Part shown: positions 35,501-43,498 of the stretch, one piece after another
Layout of the letters: the number at the start of each line of letters is the position of its first letter
How positions within the stretch are numbered: the stretch's first letter is position 1
Source: Salinisphaera sp. T31B1
GTDB taxonomy: Bacteria; Pseudomonadota; Gammaproteobacteria; Nevskiales; Salinisphaeraceae
NCBI RefSeq assembly: GCF_040361275.1
Contig: NZ_APNH01000005.1
Coordinates: 62,001 to 126,000, forward strand
Direction of reading: 5' to 3'
DNA: 64,000 nt
Translations under genes and position numbers: made by a program
The notes under the pieces: generated by a model
Seen by the model: only the letters and a program-made list of their open reading frames with translations
Database searches by the model: none
What the model was told of the DNA's origin: nothing

Positions 35501-35671
35501 ATAGGCGACCGTGACCGTGACCATGTCGAGACTGAATTCCGGGAAGACCTCCTGTTTGATCAGCGTGGTCATGAGCAGACCGCCGGCCAGCAGGGCCAGC
35601 ATGAGCAGATTGGGGGTGACCCGGTTGGCCACCATCCATGCGATCGGTCCGCGGCGGCTGGTATCGCTCAC
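32555..35671 (-). CDS. RND efflux transporter permease subunit (AcrB-like)
   Basis: A 1038-residue inner-membrane proton antiporter with 12 predicted spans and two large periplasmic loops. The proton-relay aspartates are Asp402 and Asp403 in [20 protein letters not shown]. The N-terminus [33 protein letters not shown] is typical of a subgroup of hydrophobe/amphiphile exporters distant from AcrB proper. It is the last gene of a three-gene operon (outer-membrane factor, adaptor, permease), coupled to the adaptor by ATGA (35668-35671). Drugs, bile-salt-like compounds or metals are all possible substrates. Confidence 0.93.
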   Translation of the reverse strand: [1038 protein letters not shown]

Positions 35672-37044
35672 GAGCGCGGCCCGTCGTCCCGATCCGCGCG
35701 TGCCGTGTGGCTCAGCCCCTGCGCCGGTGCTTCGACCAGTCTCAGATCCAGCGACCGGTCGATCGCCTCGGCCGGGACCGGCTGCTGCGCCCCGGCGGCG
35801 GCAACGTCTGTGTCCGCCGACGGATCACGCGGCCGTCGATCGGCGTCCGCGGTCTCCACCCGGATCGGCATCCCCTGGATGGGGGCGGTCAGTTCGCTGG
35901 TGATGACCTCTTCGCCCGGCGCCAGGCCGGCAGCAATCACGGCCTGGTTGGCGTCACGGTAGGCGATATTGACGCTACGTATATCCAGCGTACCGGTATC
36001 GCTCATCACCCAGATCTGGTTGTTCTCGTGCACGAAGGCGGCATCGACCAGAACGCTGCCGCTGGGGATATCGGCCTGGATGCGTGCGGCCACATAGGCG
36101 CCCAGCAGCAAACCGGCGCCGTCCGGTTTGTCCGGCCCCAGCGGGTCGGGCACGCGCAGTAATACGCGCGCCATGCGGCCGTCGGCCTCGAGCGCCGGTT
36201 GAATCCGTAGCACCTCGGCTTCGACGCTGGCCCCGGCGCCCCAGGCATCGGGATAGAACACCGCCGCCGGCGAGCCGTGGCCGGCCGCGCCTGCAGCGCG
36301 CAGCCAGCGCAGTTGGTCGACAGGCAGCGACACATCCACCCAGTAGACATCGGTCGCCGCGATCGTGGCCAGCGTGTCGCTGGTCGTGACCACGTCGCCG
36401 ATGGATGCGCTGCGCTCGGTCACGATACCGGCAAAAGGTGCGGTGACGTCGGTGCGCCCGAGATCTAGCCGGGCCTGATCGACGGCGGCCTGTGCGGACT
36501 GCACATCGGCCTTGGCTTGTTCCAGCTGCGGCCCGCGCAGGGCCAGGTCGCGCTCGTCGGCACTGACTTTGGAGCCGACCAGCGACAGCTCGCGGCGGGC
36601 CACGGCCTGCTGGCCTTGCTCGACGCGCAGTGCCGCCCGGGCACTGGCCAGCTCGCTACGGGCGTTGCTCAGTGCGATGCGATAATCGCTGGCATCGATC
36701 CGGGCCAGCACGTCGCCCTTGTCGAAGCGGGTGCCCGGAGCGAGACGATCGGTCAGCGCGACGACCTGACCGCTGACGCGTGCCCGCAGTTCGGTGGCAT
36801 CGGCTGCCTCGACCGTGCCGTTGGCCTGCAGGTCCAGCGTGGGCGGCGCCGCCTCGGCGGGCGTGACGGTCACCAGTCGCGCCTGACGCGGCTTCGCCTG
36901 TGCACGCGGGGCGGTGGGCTTGGTGTCGAGCACGATGAAGGCGACCGCGACGCTGATGGCCAGAACGATCACGGGCAGAAGGAATCGCAGCAGCCGCATC
37001 GCACGACGACGAGGCGGGCGGGTCGGCTCGGACGACATGTTCAT
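35668..37044 (-). CDS. RND efflux periplasmic adaptor subunit
   Basis: A 458-residue membrane-fusion protein. One N-terminal span (about 18-40) anchors it. Then come a lipoyl/barrel-sandwich half (ANGTVEAADATELRARVSGQVVALTDRLAPGTRFDKGDVLARID), a coiled-coil hairpin (about 115-190), the second half (DVTAPFAGIVTERSASIGDVVTTSDTLATI) and a beta-barrel domain. The C-terminal 60 residues are a Pro/Ala/Asp-rich tail. Both ends overlap its neighbours by ATGA, so all three pump proteins are translationally coupled. Confidence 0.93.
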   Translation of the reverse strand: MNMSSEPTRPPRRRAMRLLRFLLPVIVLAISVAVAFIVLDTKPTAPRAQAKPRQARLVTVTPAEAAPPTLDLQANGTVEAADATELRARVSGQVVALTDRLAPGTRFDKGDVLARIDASDYRIALSNARSELASARAALRVEQGQQAVARRELSLVGSKVSADERDLALRGPQLEQAKADVQSAQAAVDQARLDLGRTDVTAPFAGIVTERSASIGDVVTTSDTLATIAATDVYWVDVSLPVDQLRWLRAAGAAGHGSPAAVFYPDAWGAGASVEAEVLRIQPALEADGRMARVLLRVPDPLGPDKPDGAGLLLGAYVAARIQADIPSGSVLVDAAFVHENNQIWVMSDTGTLDIRSVNIAYRDANQAVIAAGLAPGEEVITSELTAPIQGMPIRVETADADRRPRDPSADTDVAAAGAQQPVPAEAIDRSLDLRLVEAPAQGLSHTARADRDDGPRS

Positions 37045-38609
37045 GAGGCGGCGTCGCTGTGCTGATCGGTGGGCTCGGGCGGGCGCAGCGGTACGGGCGG
37101 CGCATCGGTATCACGGCGGTCGCGGCCGAGCAGGCGCGCATCGCCCACGCCGCCGGCCAGCGATCGGTAGAGATTGATCCGGTAGTCGAGCAGCTGGCGC
37201 TGTGCGGTCAGCCGGTCGACCTGAAGGCTCTGGCGGGTCAACAGCGCATCCAGCACATCAAGATAATCGGTCGCCCCGCGCAGATAGCGCAACCGTAGAT
37301 TGGCCACGACATCCTCGGACAGATCGAGCTGACGGTCGATCCGTACCAGATAGCGCTGCTGACGGTATTCGTTGGTGAGTGCGTCCTCGGTCTCCTGCAG
37401 GCCTTCGAGCAGCGCCTGCTGATAGTCGGCGAGCTGTTCGTCGACGACCGCCCGTGTGCGGCGTACCTCGGCCGCACGCGCGCCGGCATCGAACAGCGGC
37501 TGGGTCAGACTGGCGCCGAGCTGGGTCACCCAGTTGGTGAACAGTGGCGCCGAATCAGTGGTCGTCGATGTGCTGGCACTCAGCGACAGTTGTGGATACT
37601 GATCGGCGATGGCGACAGCCACACGACGATCGGCGGCCGCCACGGCCAGAAATTGCTGGCGAACATCCGGGCGCTGCATCAGTGCCGCCGTCGGCACGCC
37701 GGTGGCCGGCAGCGGCGGCAGATCGACCAGCCCGCCGGGCGGGGCCACGAAATGCTCGGGTGCCACGCCGACGAGTACGGCCAGCGCATGCTCGACCACG
37801 TCGGCCGACGCGTGCGCCTGTTCCAGCTGGCCTTGAACCGATTCCACGGTCTGACGTTGACGCAGCACATCGGCGGCGGCCGCCTGGCCGTGATTGAAGG
37901 CGAAGGTTGTCAGATCGAGCACGTCGCGGTTGGTCTCGATCTGGCGTTGGAGCAGGTCGATGCGGGCCCGCAGCTCGGCCAGCGAATACCAGTTGGTGGC
38001 AATATCCCCGGCAAGCGAGACCGCCGCGGCCTGCAGATCGGCCGCGCTTGCCTGTTGCTCGAAGCCAGCCGCATTGCGCGCGTTGCGAACCCGGCCCCAC
38101 AGATCGAGCTCGTAGCTGGCCGAGAACTGCAGCGTGCGCGTGTCGCTCCAGTTCGAGGCATCGCGATCGAAGGAAAACGCATTGCCGTTGGTGCTGTTCA
38201 CGAAGCGCTGGTTGCCGCTATTGGACTGGCGGGTTGCGCTCTGGTCGATGCTGGCATCGATATTGGGAAACAGGTCGGCCCGTGCGCTGGCCAGCGTGGC
38301 GCGGGCCTGGGACAGACGTGCGTAGGCTGCAACCAGCGTGAAGTTGCTGGTCAGCGCCCGCTGGACCAGCGAATCGAGCGCCGGATCGTCGAAATTACGC
38401 CACCACCGGGAGTCCATCGGGGCCTCGCCACTGCGGGCAAAGCGCTGGGGCATGACGAACGCCGGCTCGGCGAGCTCGGGTAGCGGCGTGGTGGCACAGC
38501 CGGCCGACGCCAGAACTACTGCGGTGAGCAGACACAAACCCGCGCGGCGGCCACGAACAGCTCGGCGAGGACAGGCGGATTGGTCAGACAGCGAAGGGTA
38601 GAGTGGCAT
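37041..38609 (-). CDS. RND efflux outer-membrane factor lipoprotein (OprM/NodT family)
   Basis: A 522-residue TolC-fold protein. The signal peptide ends in the lipobox ASAGC (Cys37), so the mature protein is lipid-anchored like OprM. Family motifs are PMDSRWWRNFDDPALDSLVQRAL, SYELDLWGRVRNARNAAGFEQQ, and a repeat of that layout in the second half (LSASTSTTTDSAPLFTNWVTQLGASLTQPLFDAGAR). First gene of the pump operon; its stop overlaps the adaptor start. The upstream region faces the EF-hand gene on the same strand, 78 bp away. Confidence 0.93.
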   Translation of the reverse strand: MPLYPSLSDQSACPRRAVRGRRAGLCLLTAVVLASAGCATTPLPELAEPAFVMPQRFARSGEAPMDSRWWRNFDDPALDSLVQRALTSNFTLVAAYARLSQARATLASARADLFPNIDASIDQSATRQSNSGNQRFVNSTNGNAFSFDRDASNWSDTRTLQFSASYELDLWGRVRNARNAAGFEQQASAADLQAAAVSLAGDIATNWYSLAELRARIDLLQRQIETNRDVLDLTTFAFNHGQAAAADVLRQRQTVESVQGQLEQAHASADVVEHALAVLVGVAPEHFVAPPGGLVDLPPLPATGVPTAALMQRPDVRQQFLAVAAADRRVAVAIADQYPQLSLSASTSTTTDSAPLFTNWVTQLGASLTQPLFDAGARAAEVRRTRAVVDEQLADYQQALLEGLQETEDALTNEYRQQRYLVRIDRQLDLSEDVVANLRLRYLRGATDYLDVLDALLTRQSLQVDRLTAQRQLLDYRINLYRSLAGGVGDARLLGRDRRDTDAPPVPLRPPEPTDQHSDAAS

Positions 38610-38687
38610 ACGCTTCAGGCGTGGTTCGGCGTCGGCACGGTGGTGCCGACGCCGGATTCTACGCGCTCGTGGAATCGGCGTGCCCGA

Positions 38688-39245
38688 TCAGCCGTTGTGA
38701 TCGGCTTCGTCGCGTTGGTGACGATCGTGCATCTTCTGCATGGCGTCGTTCCATTCGGTGCGCGATATGCCGCCATCGCCGTTGGCATCCATGCGCTTGA
38801 ACCAGCGCTGGCTGCGATCGCCCTTGGCATGGTCACGCTCATGGGCTGCGCCCTTGTCGTCACGATCGTGATGCTTCTTGCCCTTGCCGTGCATGCCGTG
38901 ATGTGACGGTCTGGCTTCATCGGCGTCCAGGTGGCCGTCGTCGTTGGCGTCCATTCGCTTGAACATGGACTCGGCCCGGCGCTGAGCCTGGGCCATGAAT
39001 TCGTCGTGGTCGATCTTGCCATCACCGTTGGTATCGGCCGCATCGAAACGGCGCTTGGCCATGACCTCGCGCATACCCTTGAGCTCGTCGGGGCTGAGGC
39101 TGCCACTGCCGTCGGTGTCGAGCTGGTCGAAGACCTGTCCGGCTTGTTTGTCGGCGGACGTCGACGCGTCGCCGGACTGGGCCTGGGCGGTGCCGATGCC
39201 CATCAGCGCGGCGGCGATCGCGGTCGCGAGAATACGGTTGTTCAT
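38688..39245 (-). CDS. Periplasmic EF-hand protein with His-rich insert
   Basis: A 185-residue secreted protein. Residues 1-22 are a signal peptide (ILATAIAAALMGIGTAQAQ). Four canonical 12-residue EF-hand loops follow at 43-54 (DTDGSGSLSPDE), 71-82 (DTNGDGKIDHDE), 99-110 (DANDDGHLDADE) and 153-164 (DANGDGGISRTE). Between loops 3 and 4, residues 113-145 are rich in His, Lys and Asp, a possible binding site for Ni, Cu or Zn. It should bind Ca2+ in the periplasm. AAAGGAG sits six bases before the ATG at 39245. It is divergent from an OmpR-type regulator and upstream of the RND operon. Confidence 0.88.
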   Translation of the reverse strand: MNNRILATAIAAALMGIGTAQAQSGDASTSADKQAGQVFDQLDTDGSGSLSPDELKGMREVMAKRRFDAADTNGDGKIDHDEFMAQAQRRAESMFKRMDANDDGHLDADEARPSHHGMHGKGKKHHDRDDKGAAHERDHAKGDRSQRWFKRMDANGDGGISRTEWNDAMQKMHDRHQRDEADHNG

Positions 39246-39459
39246 GTTCATCTCCTTTGCGGATGTCATTGCCGATAGCGGGGTGCTGTGACGGCACCTG
39301 CCTATTAGCGCCCGAAGATGTCGTGCAAGTCTGTCGCCGCGCGGCTTTTTTGTCGCAAAGTGTGTCAAGGTCGATGTCTGGCAGATCTGGATACACTTGC
39401 CATGCCGAAGCCGATGCAGGGCGCGATATATTGGCGCGTCAGTTCATCGGACATCTGCC

Positions 39460-40182
39460 ATGGCCGAACAGCCGCATATCCTCGTCGTCGACGACCACCG
39501 CGATATTCGCGATTCGCTGTCGCGTTATTTGCGTGACCACGGCTTTCGGTCGGCCAGTGCGGCCGATGCGGCGGCCGCACGCAGCCAGATCCGCGATGCG
39601 GCCTTCGATCTGGTCGTGCTGGATATCATGATGCCGGGCGAAGATGGGCTGAGTCTGTGCCGGTGGCTGCGTGAAACCACCGATATCCCGGTCATCCTGC
39701 TCACGGCGGTAGCCGAAGAGATGGATCGTGTGATCGGCCTGGAGATGGGCGCCGACGACTACGTCACCAAGCCGTTCTCGCCGCGCGAACTGCTGGCCCG
39801 CGTCCGGGCGGTGCTACGGCGTGCCGCTGCGCTGCCGGCCCAGCGCAATCAGGCCGAAGACAACGCGGTTCGCTTCGACCGCTGGGTATTCCGAATCGCG
39901 CGTCAGGAACTCATTGACGACGAAGGCGTCTCCGTGGCGCTGTCCACCGGCGAATTTCGCCTGTTGCTGGCCTTCGTTCGCCATGCCAATCGGGTGCTTT
40001 CGCGCGATCAGCTGCTGGATTTGACTCAGGGTCGCGAGGCCGAGGTATTCGATCGCAGCGTGGACAACCAGGTCAGCCGCCTGCGCCGCAAGATCGAGCG
40101 TGATCCAAGCCAGCCGGCGCTGATCATCACTGTCTGGGGCGGCGGCTATCGCTTTGCCGCCGCCTGCGAGCCGATCGAATGA
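39460..40182 (+). CDS. OmpR-family response regulator
   Basis: A 240-residue regulator: receiver domain 1-120 (DDHRDIRD acidic pair, acceptor Asp55 in VVLDIMMPGEDG, Lys near 105 in DDYVTKPF) and winged-helix DNA-binding domain about 135-235 (LSTGEFRLLLAFVRHANRVLSRDQLL, DRSVDNQVSRLRRKIE). The ATG at 39460 starts the conserved protein; no strong ribosome site precedes it. It is coupled to its kinase by ATGA (40179-40182) and divergent from the EF-hand gene by 214 bp, which contains an inverted pair AAGTGT (39358-39363) and ACACTT (39393-39398). Confidence 0.94.
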   Translation: MAEQPHILVVDDHRDIRDSLSRYLRDHGFRSASAADAAAARSQIRDAAFDLVVLDIMMPGEDGLSLCRWLRETTDIPVILLTAVAEEMDRVIGLEMGADDYVTKPFSPRELLARVRAVLRRAAALPAQRNQAEDNAVRFDRWVFRIARQELIDDEGVSVALSTGEFRLLLAFVRHANRVLSRDQLLDLTQGREAEVFDRSVDNQVSRLRRKIERDPSQPALIITVWGGGYRFAAACEPIE

Positions 40183-41528
40183 TGCGTATGCCACGCCTGC
40201 TGCCGGCGAGCCTGTCCGCTCGTGTGGTCTGGCTGACGCTGCTGGCACTGATCGTCTCGCAGATCGTCAACTTCCTTATCTTCATGCACGAGCGAGACCG
40301 CTTTCTCGAGCGGGTGATCCTGTCCAACATGGCCGAGAACGTGGCCGCGACCACGCGCGCGCTCGACTATGTCGCACGCGGGCGACGGGCCGATGCGGTA
40401 CGCAGTCTGTCCACACACGATCTGCGCTATCGTCTGCTGGCCGCCGATCGCGCGTTTCCGACCACTTCGGACACGCGTGCGCGCGGCTATGTCGACGAAC
40501 TGGCCCGAAGGCTCGGCGTCGCCGTCGAACGGGTGCGGGTGGCCATTGGCCCCGGGCTTGCCCGCGGCCCGGCCCGGAACGGGCCCGACGCGCTGATCGT
40601 GCTGGTGCGTCTCGACGATGGCCGCTGGTTGCGCGCGCGCCAGCGCCTGTTCGACCCGACGCGTCGCTGGGCGCGATCGTCGCTGACCTCGCTGGCCGTC
40701 AGCGCCCTCGTGATGATCGTCATCGTGGTGGCCACCAGCCGCCGCATGACCCGGCCGCTGCGCCAGCTGGCCGGGGCGGCCGAGCGTTTCGGGCGCGGCG
40801 AGACGGTCGAGCCGCTGGCCGAGCGCGGGCCTGATGAAATCCGTCGCTCGATCGCTGCATTCAACCGCATGCGCGAACGCCTGGCCCGTTTCGTGGCCGA
40901 GCGCACGCGGCTCGTGGCGGCGATCGCCCACGATCTGCGTACGCCGATCACCGCGCTCCGCCTGCGCCTGGAATTCCTGCCCGCCGACGACAACACGCGG
41001 GCCATGGACGAGATTCTCGACGACATGGCGCGCATGGCCGAAGCCTCGCTGACGTTCATGCGCGAAGATGCGGCCGTCGAAGCGACGCGCAAGGTCGATC
41101 TGTCGGCACTGGTCGACGCCCTGTGCGAGGACTATCGCGCGGGCCAACACGACGTGCGGTTCGAGCCGGCCTCGCGTGTGACGCTGGTCTGTCGCCCGGC
41201 AGCGATACGACGTGCGCTGAGGAACCTCATCGACAACGCGCTGGCCTATGGTCGTCGCGCGCAGATCACCCTGGAGGATGGTTCGGATCAGGTCGTGCTC
41301 TCGGTCGCCGACGACGGTCCGGGTATCGGCCCGGCCGACCGGGAGCGCGTGTTCGACCCGTTCGTACGCCTGGAATCGTCACGCAGCCGCGATACCGGCG
41401 GTACCGGGCTTGGGCTGGCGATCGCGCGTTCGGTCGTACAGGGCCATGGCGGTGAGATTCGGCTGGAGGACGTGCCGCAGGGTGGGTTGATGGTGATCAT
41501 TCGTCTGCCGCGCGAGCGCACGGGGTAG
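40179..41528 (+). CDS. EnvZ/PmrB-like transmembrane sensor histidine kinase
   Basis: A 449-residue kinase with two spans (about 15-36 and 167-187) flanking a periplasmic sensor of about 130 residues rich in Arg and Asp. A HAMP domain (about 187-240) follows, then the H-box VAAIAHDLRTPITALRLRLEF with His251, the N-box NLIDNALAYG, and DDGPGIGPADRERVFDPF plus TGGTGLGLAIARSVVQGHGG. It is the partner of the preceding regulator. The sensor domain has no recognisable signature; a cation or envelope signal is suggested by neighbours only. Confidence 0.94.
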   Translation: MMRMPRLLPASLSARVVWLTLLALIVSQIVNFLIFMHERDRFLERVILSNMAENVAATTRALDYVARGRRADAVRSLSTHDLRYRLLAADRAFPTTSDTRARGYVDELARRLGVAVERVRVAIGPGLARGPARNGPDALIVLVRLDDGRWLRARQRLFDPTRRWARSSLTSLAVSALVMIVIVVATSRRMTRPLRQLAGAAERFGRGETVEPLAERGPDEIRRSIAAFNRMRERLARFVAERTRLVAAIAHDLRTPITALRLRLEFLPADDNTRAMDEILDDMARMAEASLTFMREDAAVEATRKVDLSALVDALCEDYRAGQHDVRFEPASRVTLVCRPAAIRRALRNLIDNALAYGRRAQITLEDGSDQVVLSVADDGPGIGPADRERVFDPFVRLESSRSRDTGGTGLGLAIARSVVQGHGGEIRLEDVPQGGLMVIIRLPRERTG

Positions 41529-41544
41529 CTGCGCTATGCAGGTC

Positions 41545-41588
41545 ATTAAAAATTAGTTAATAATATATGAGGAATTAATTTAAACCTC
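41545..41588 (+). promoter_or_regulatory. AT-rich promoter region of lpxT with TTAA half-sites
   Basis: A 44-bp island almost free of G/C within GC-rich DNA, directly before lpxT. It contains TTAA at 41546-41549 and TTAA at 41557-41560, exactly 11 bp apart, followed by a -10-like TAATAT at 41561-41566. The two-half-site, one-helical-turn spacing resembles OmpR-family boxes, and specifically the TTAA-N7-TTAA core of PmrA boxes. The sequence is seen; binding by the upstream regulator is inference. Confidence 0.5.
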
Positions 41589-41594
41589 TTGCTC

Positions 41595-42398
41595 ATGGTG
41601 GTAACCGACCGAGACTGGCACCTGCCCGGCCTGTTCTGGTCCTATGGCCTGGCCGCGGTGCTCGTGTTCTCGTTTCTGGCGCCGGCCACGCGAGAACTCT
41701 GGAACAGTCTCGATATCGGGCTGGCGTACGGCTTCAATTCATGGGTGGCATCGAATGCGCTGGCGCAACGCCTGTGGGCGGTCGCCAATCTACGGGTGAT
41801 CGACTACATCGCCGCGATATTTTTGTGCAGCCTGCTCCTCTGCTACGGGCTGTTTGGCCGCAACGCCTGGGCACTCGAACGTGCGGCTCGTCTCATCGTG
41901 TTGTGTGCGGCGCTGCTCGCAGTGGTCGCACTCACGCGTGCTTTCGTGTTTGACGACATCAGCCGCGACAGCCCGTCGCTTGTCCTCGAGCCATTCACCC
42001 GTCTGTCTGAACAGGTCGATTTCGCGGTCAAGGACCATTCGCCCAAGAGCTTTCCCGGCGATCACGCCACCGTGGTAGCGGTCTTTACGTTCCTGCTCTG
42101 GTTTTTCGCCGGCCCGCGGTATGGTCTGGTATCGGCTCTGCTCGCGGCGCTGCTGGTTCTGCCCCGCCTGGTCAGCGGTGCGCACTGGACGACCGATGTC
42201 GTAGTGGGGGGTGTGGGCACGGCCCTCGTGACGGTACCGATGGTGATCTTTACCCCGCTGCAGTTATACGCAGTGGCCTGGACCGCGAAAGGACTGAATC
42301 GGATCGTCTGCCGATGCGCTTTGTTCAGCTCGCGATCCGGGCCGACCGGGCCGGGCCGCGAACGGGCACGCCCTGGGAACGGCTCGCGAACGCCCTGA
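41595..42398 (+). CDS. lpxT: LpxT-like Kdo2-lipid A phosphotransferase (PAP2 superfamily)
   Basis: A 267-residue inner-membrane PAP2 protein with about six spans. The motif KSFPGDHATVVAVFTFLLWFF and the following LPRLVSGAHWTTDVVVGG match E. coli LpxT (SFPGDH then FPRVMIGAHWFTDIIVGS) rather than ordinary PAP2 enzymes, which read PSGH. LpxT moves a phosphate from undecaprenyl pyrophosphate onto lipid A position 1, raising surface charge. A TTG at 41589 is an alternative start. The C-terminal 45 residues (Arg/Gly/Pro-rich) extend beyond the family core. It follows the two-component genes by 66 bp. Confidence 0.8.
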   Translation: MVVTDRDWHLPGLFWSYGLAAVLVFSFLAPATRELWNSLDIGLAYGFNSWVASNALAQRLWAVANLRVIDYIAAIFLCSLLLCYGLFGRNAWALERAARLIVLCAALLAVVALTRAFVFDDISRDSPSLVLEPFTRLSEQVDFAVKDHSPKSFPGDHATVVAVFTFLLWFFAGPRYGLVSALLAALLVLPRLVSGAHWTTDVVVGGVGTALVTVPMVIFTPLQLYAVAWTAKGLNRIVCRCALFSSRSGPTGPGRERARPGNGSRTP

Positions 42399-42749
42399 CC
42401 GCAGCCGGCGCCCGGCGACTATCGGGGCAGGCGATCGGGATCGTGTGGACGCGGAGCACGGTCCCCGCTCGGTGCAAGTGCGGCGGTCATCGGCCCGGTG
42501 ATCGTGGCAACGGCCCGTATACGGGGCGGCCCGTCAGCAGACGACTGCCCATATTCCATCGTCGGATGTGACAGCCCGCTATGGGTCAGGACGCATGTGT
42601 CGCATACGGTCCGGCCACGGTTCGCTCGTCTGGTCGGGGTTTGCGTGCCGATCACGGCAGGCGATACTTGTTACTGCGGCCAGCGCCCCGCGCTATCGCC
42701 GCAGGCCGATGTGCCGATCGGCATCACCCTTCTAGGCGAGAACACGACA
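42399..42749. other. Intergenic region upstream of the DJ-1-like gene
   Basis: About 351 bp with only short, low-quality frames in all directions. No recognisable gene, RNA, terminator with a T run, or conserved repeat is visible. It should hold the promoter of the DJ-1-like gene. Confidence 0.5.
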
Positions 42750-43433
42750 ATGCAGATACTCATGGTGCTGACATCCCACGACCGGCTGGGCGACACCGGG
42801 GACAAGACGGGGTTCTGGCTGGAGGAATTCGCCGCGCCATACTATGTCTTCACCGATGCGCGGGCCGAGGTGGTGATCGCCTCGCCCGCCGGCGGTCACC
42901 CGCCGCTGGATCCGCGCAGCGACGACGCCACAGCGCAGACCGAGTCCACTGCGCGTTTCAAGTCAGACGATGCAGCCGGTCGTGCGCTGGCGGATACGCG
43001 CCGTATGGCCGAGGTCCGCGATATGCGCTTTGATGCCGTGTTCTATCCGGGCGGGCACGGCCCGCTATGGGACCTGGCCGAGGACCGCGACTCTATCGCC
43101 CTGATCGAGCGCACCTATGAACAAGGCATCCCGCTGGGTCTGGTGTGTCATGGGCCGGCCGCTCTGCGGTGGGCGACCAACGGCCGGGGCGGCCCACTGG
43201 TGCACGGCCTTCGAGTGACCGGTTTCAGCAACTCCGAGGAAGCGGCGGTGGGCTTGTCCGAGATCGTTCCGTTTTCGATCGAGGACATGCTCAAGTCGCA
43301 GGGCGGGGTGTATTCACAGGGCCGCGACTGGGCGTCGCACGTGGTCACGGCCGGCAACCTGGTCACCGGCCAGAATCCGGCGTCGTCGGCGGCGGCCGCA
43401 CGGATGGTCCTGGCCCAGCTACAGCCCAAGTGA
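42750..43433 (+). CDS. Type 1 glutamine amidotransferase-like protein, DJ-1/PfpI (Hsp31-like)
   Basis: A 227-residue protein of the DJ-1/ThiJ/PfpI superfamily. The nucleophile elbow is GLVCHGPAAL with Cys133 and His134; Glu26 (WLEEFAAPY) completes the Glu-Cys-His set seen in Hsp31-type glyoxalase III/deglycase proteins. KTGFWLEEFAAPYYVFTDA and FYPGGHGPLWDLAED are typical of the class. Such proteins detoxify methylglyoxal. The ATG at 42750 begins the conserved region; the frame upstream is noise. Confidence 0.9.
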   Translation: MQILMVLTSHDRLGDTGDKTGFWLEEFAAPYYVFTDARAEVVIASPAGGHPPLDPRSDDATAQTESTARFKSDDAAGRALADTRRMAEVRDMRFDAVFYPGGHGPLWDLAEDRDSIALIERTYEQGIPLGLVCHGPAALRWATNGRGGPLVHGLRVTGFSNSEEAAVGLSEIVPFSIEDMLKSQGGVYSQGRDWASHVVTAGNLVTGQNPASSAAAARMVLAQLQPK

Positions 43434-43498
43434 GCGGCGGTCGAGCGGGCTGATCGTCCAACACGGTGGCGGCCGGTTTCCCGCGTATAATCGGCGCC

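Noticed and set aside
42399-42749. A hidden gene or pseudogene upstream of the DJ-1-like gene
   Set aside because: Short frames in all six directions give no family resemblance and no ribosome sites.
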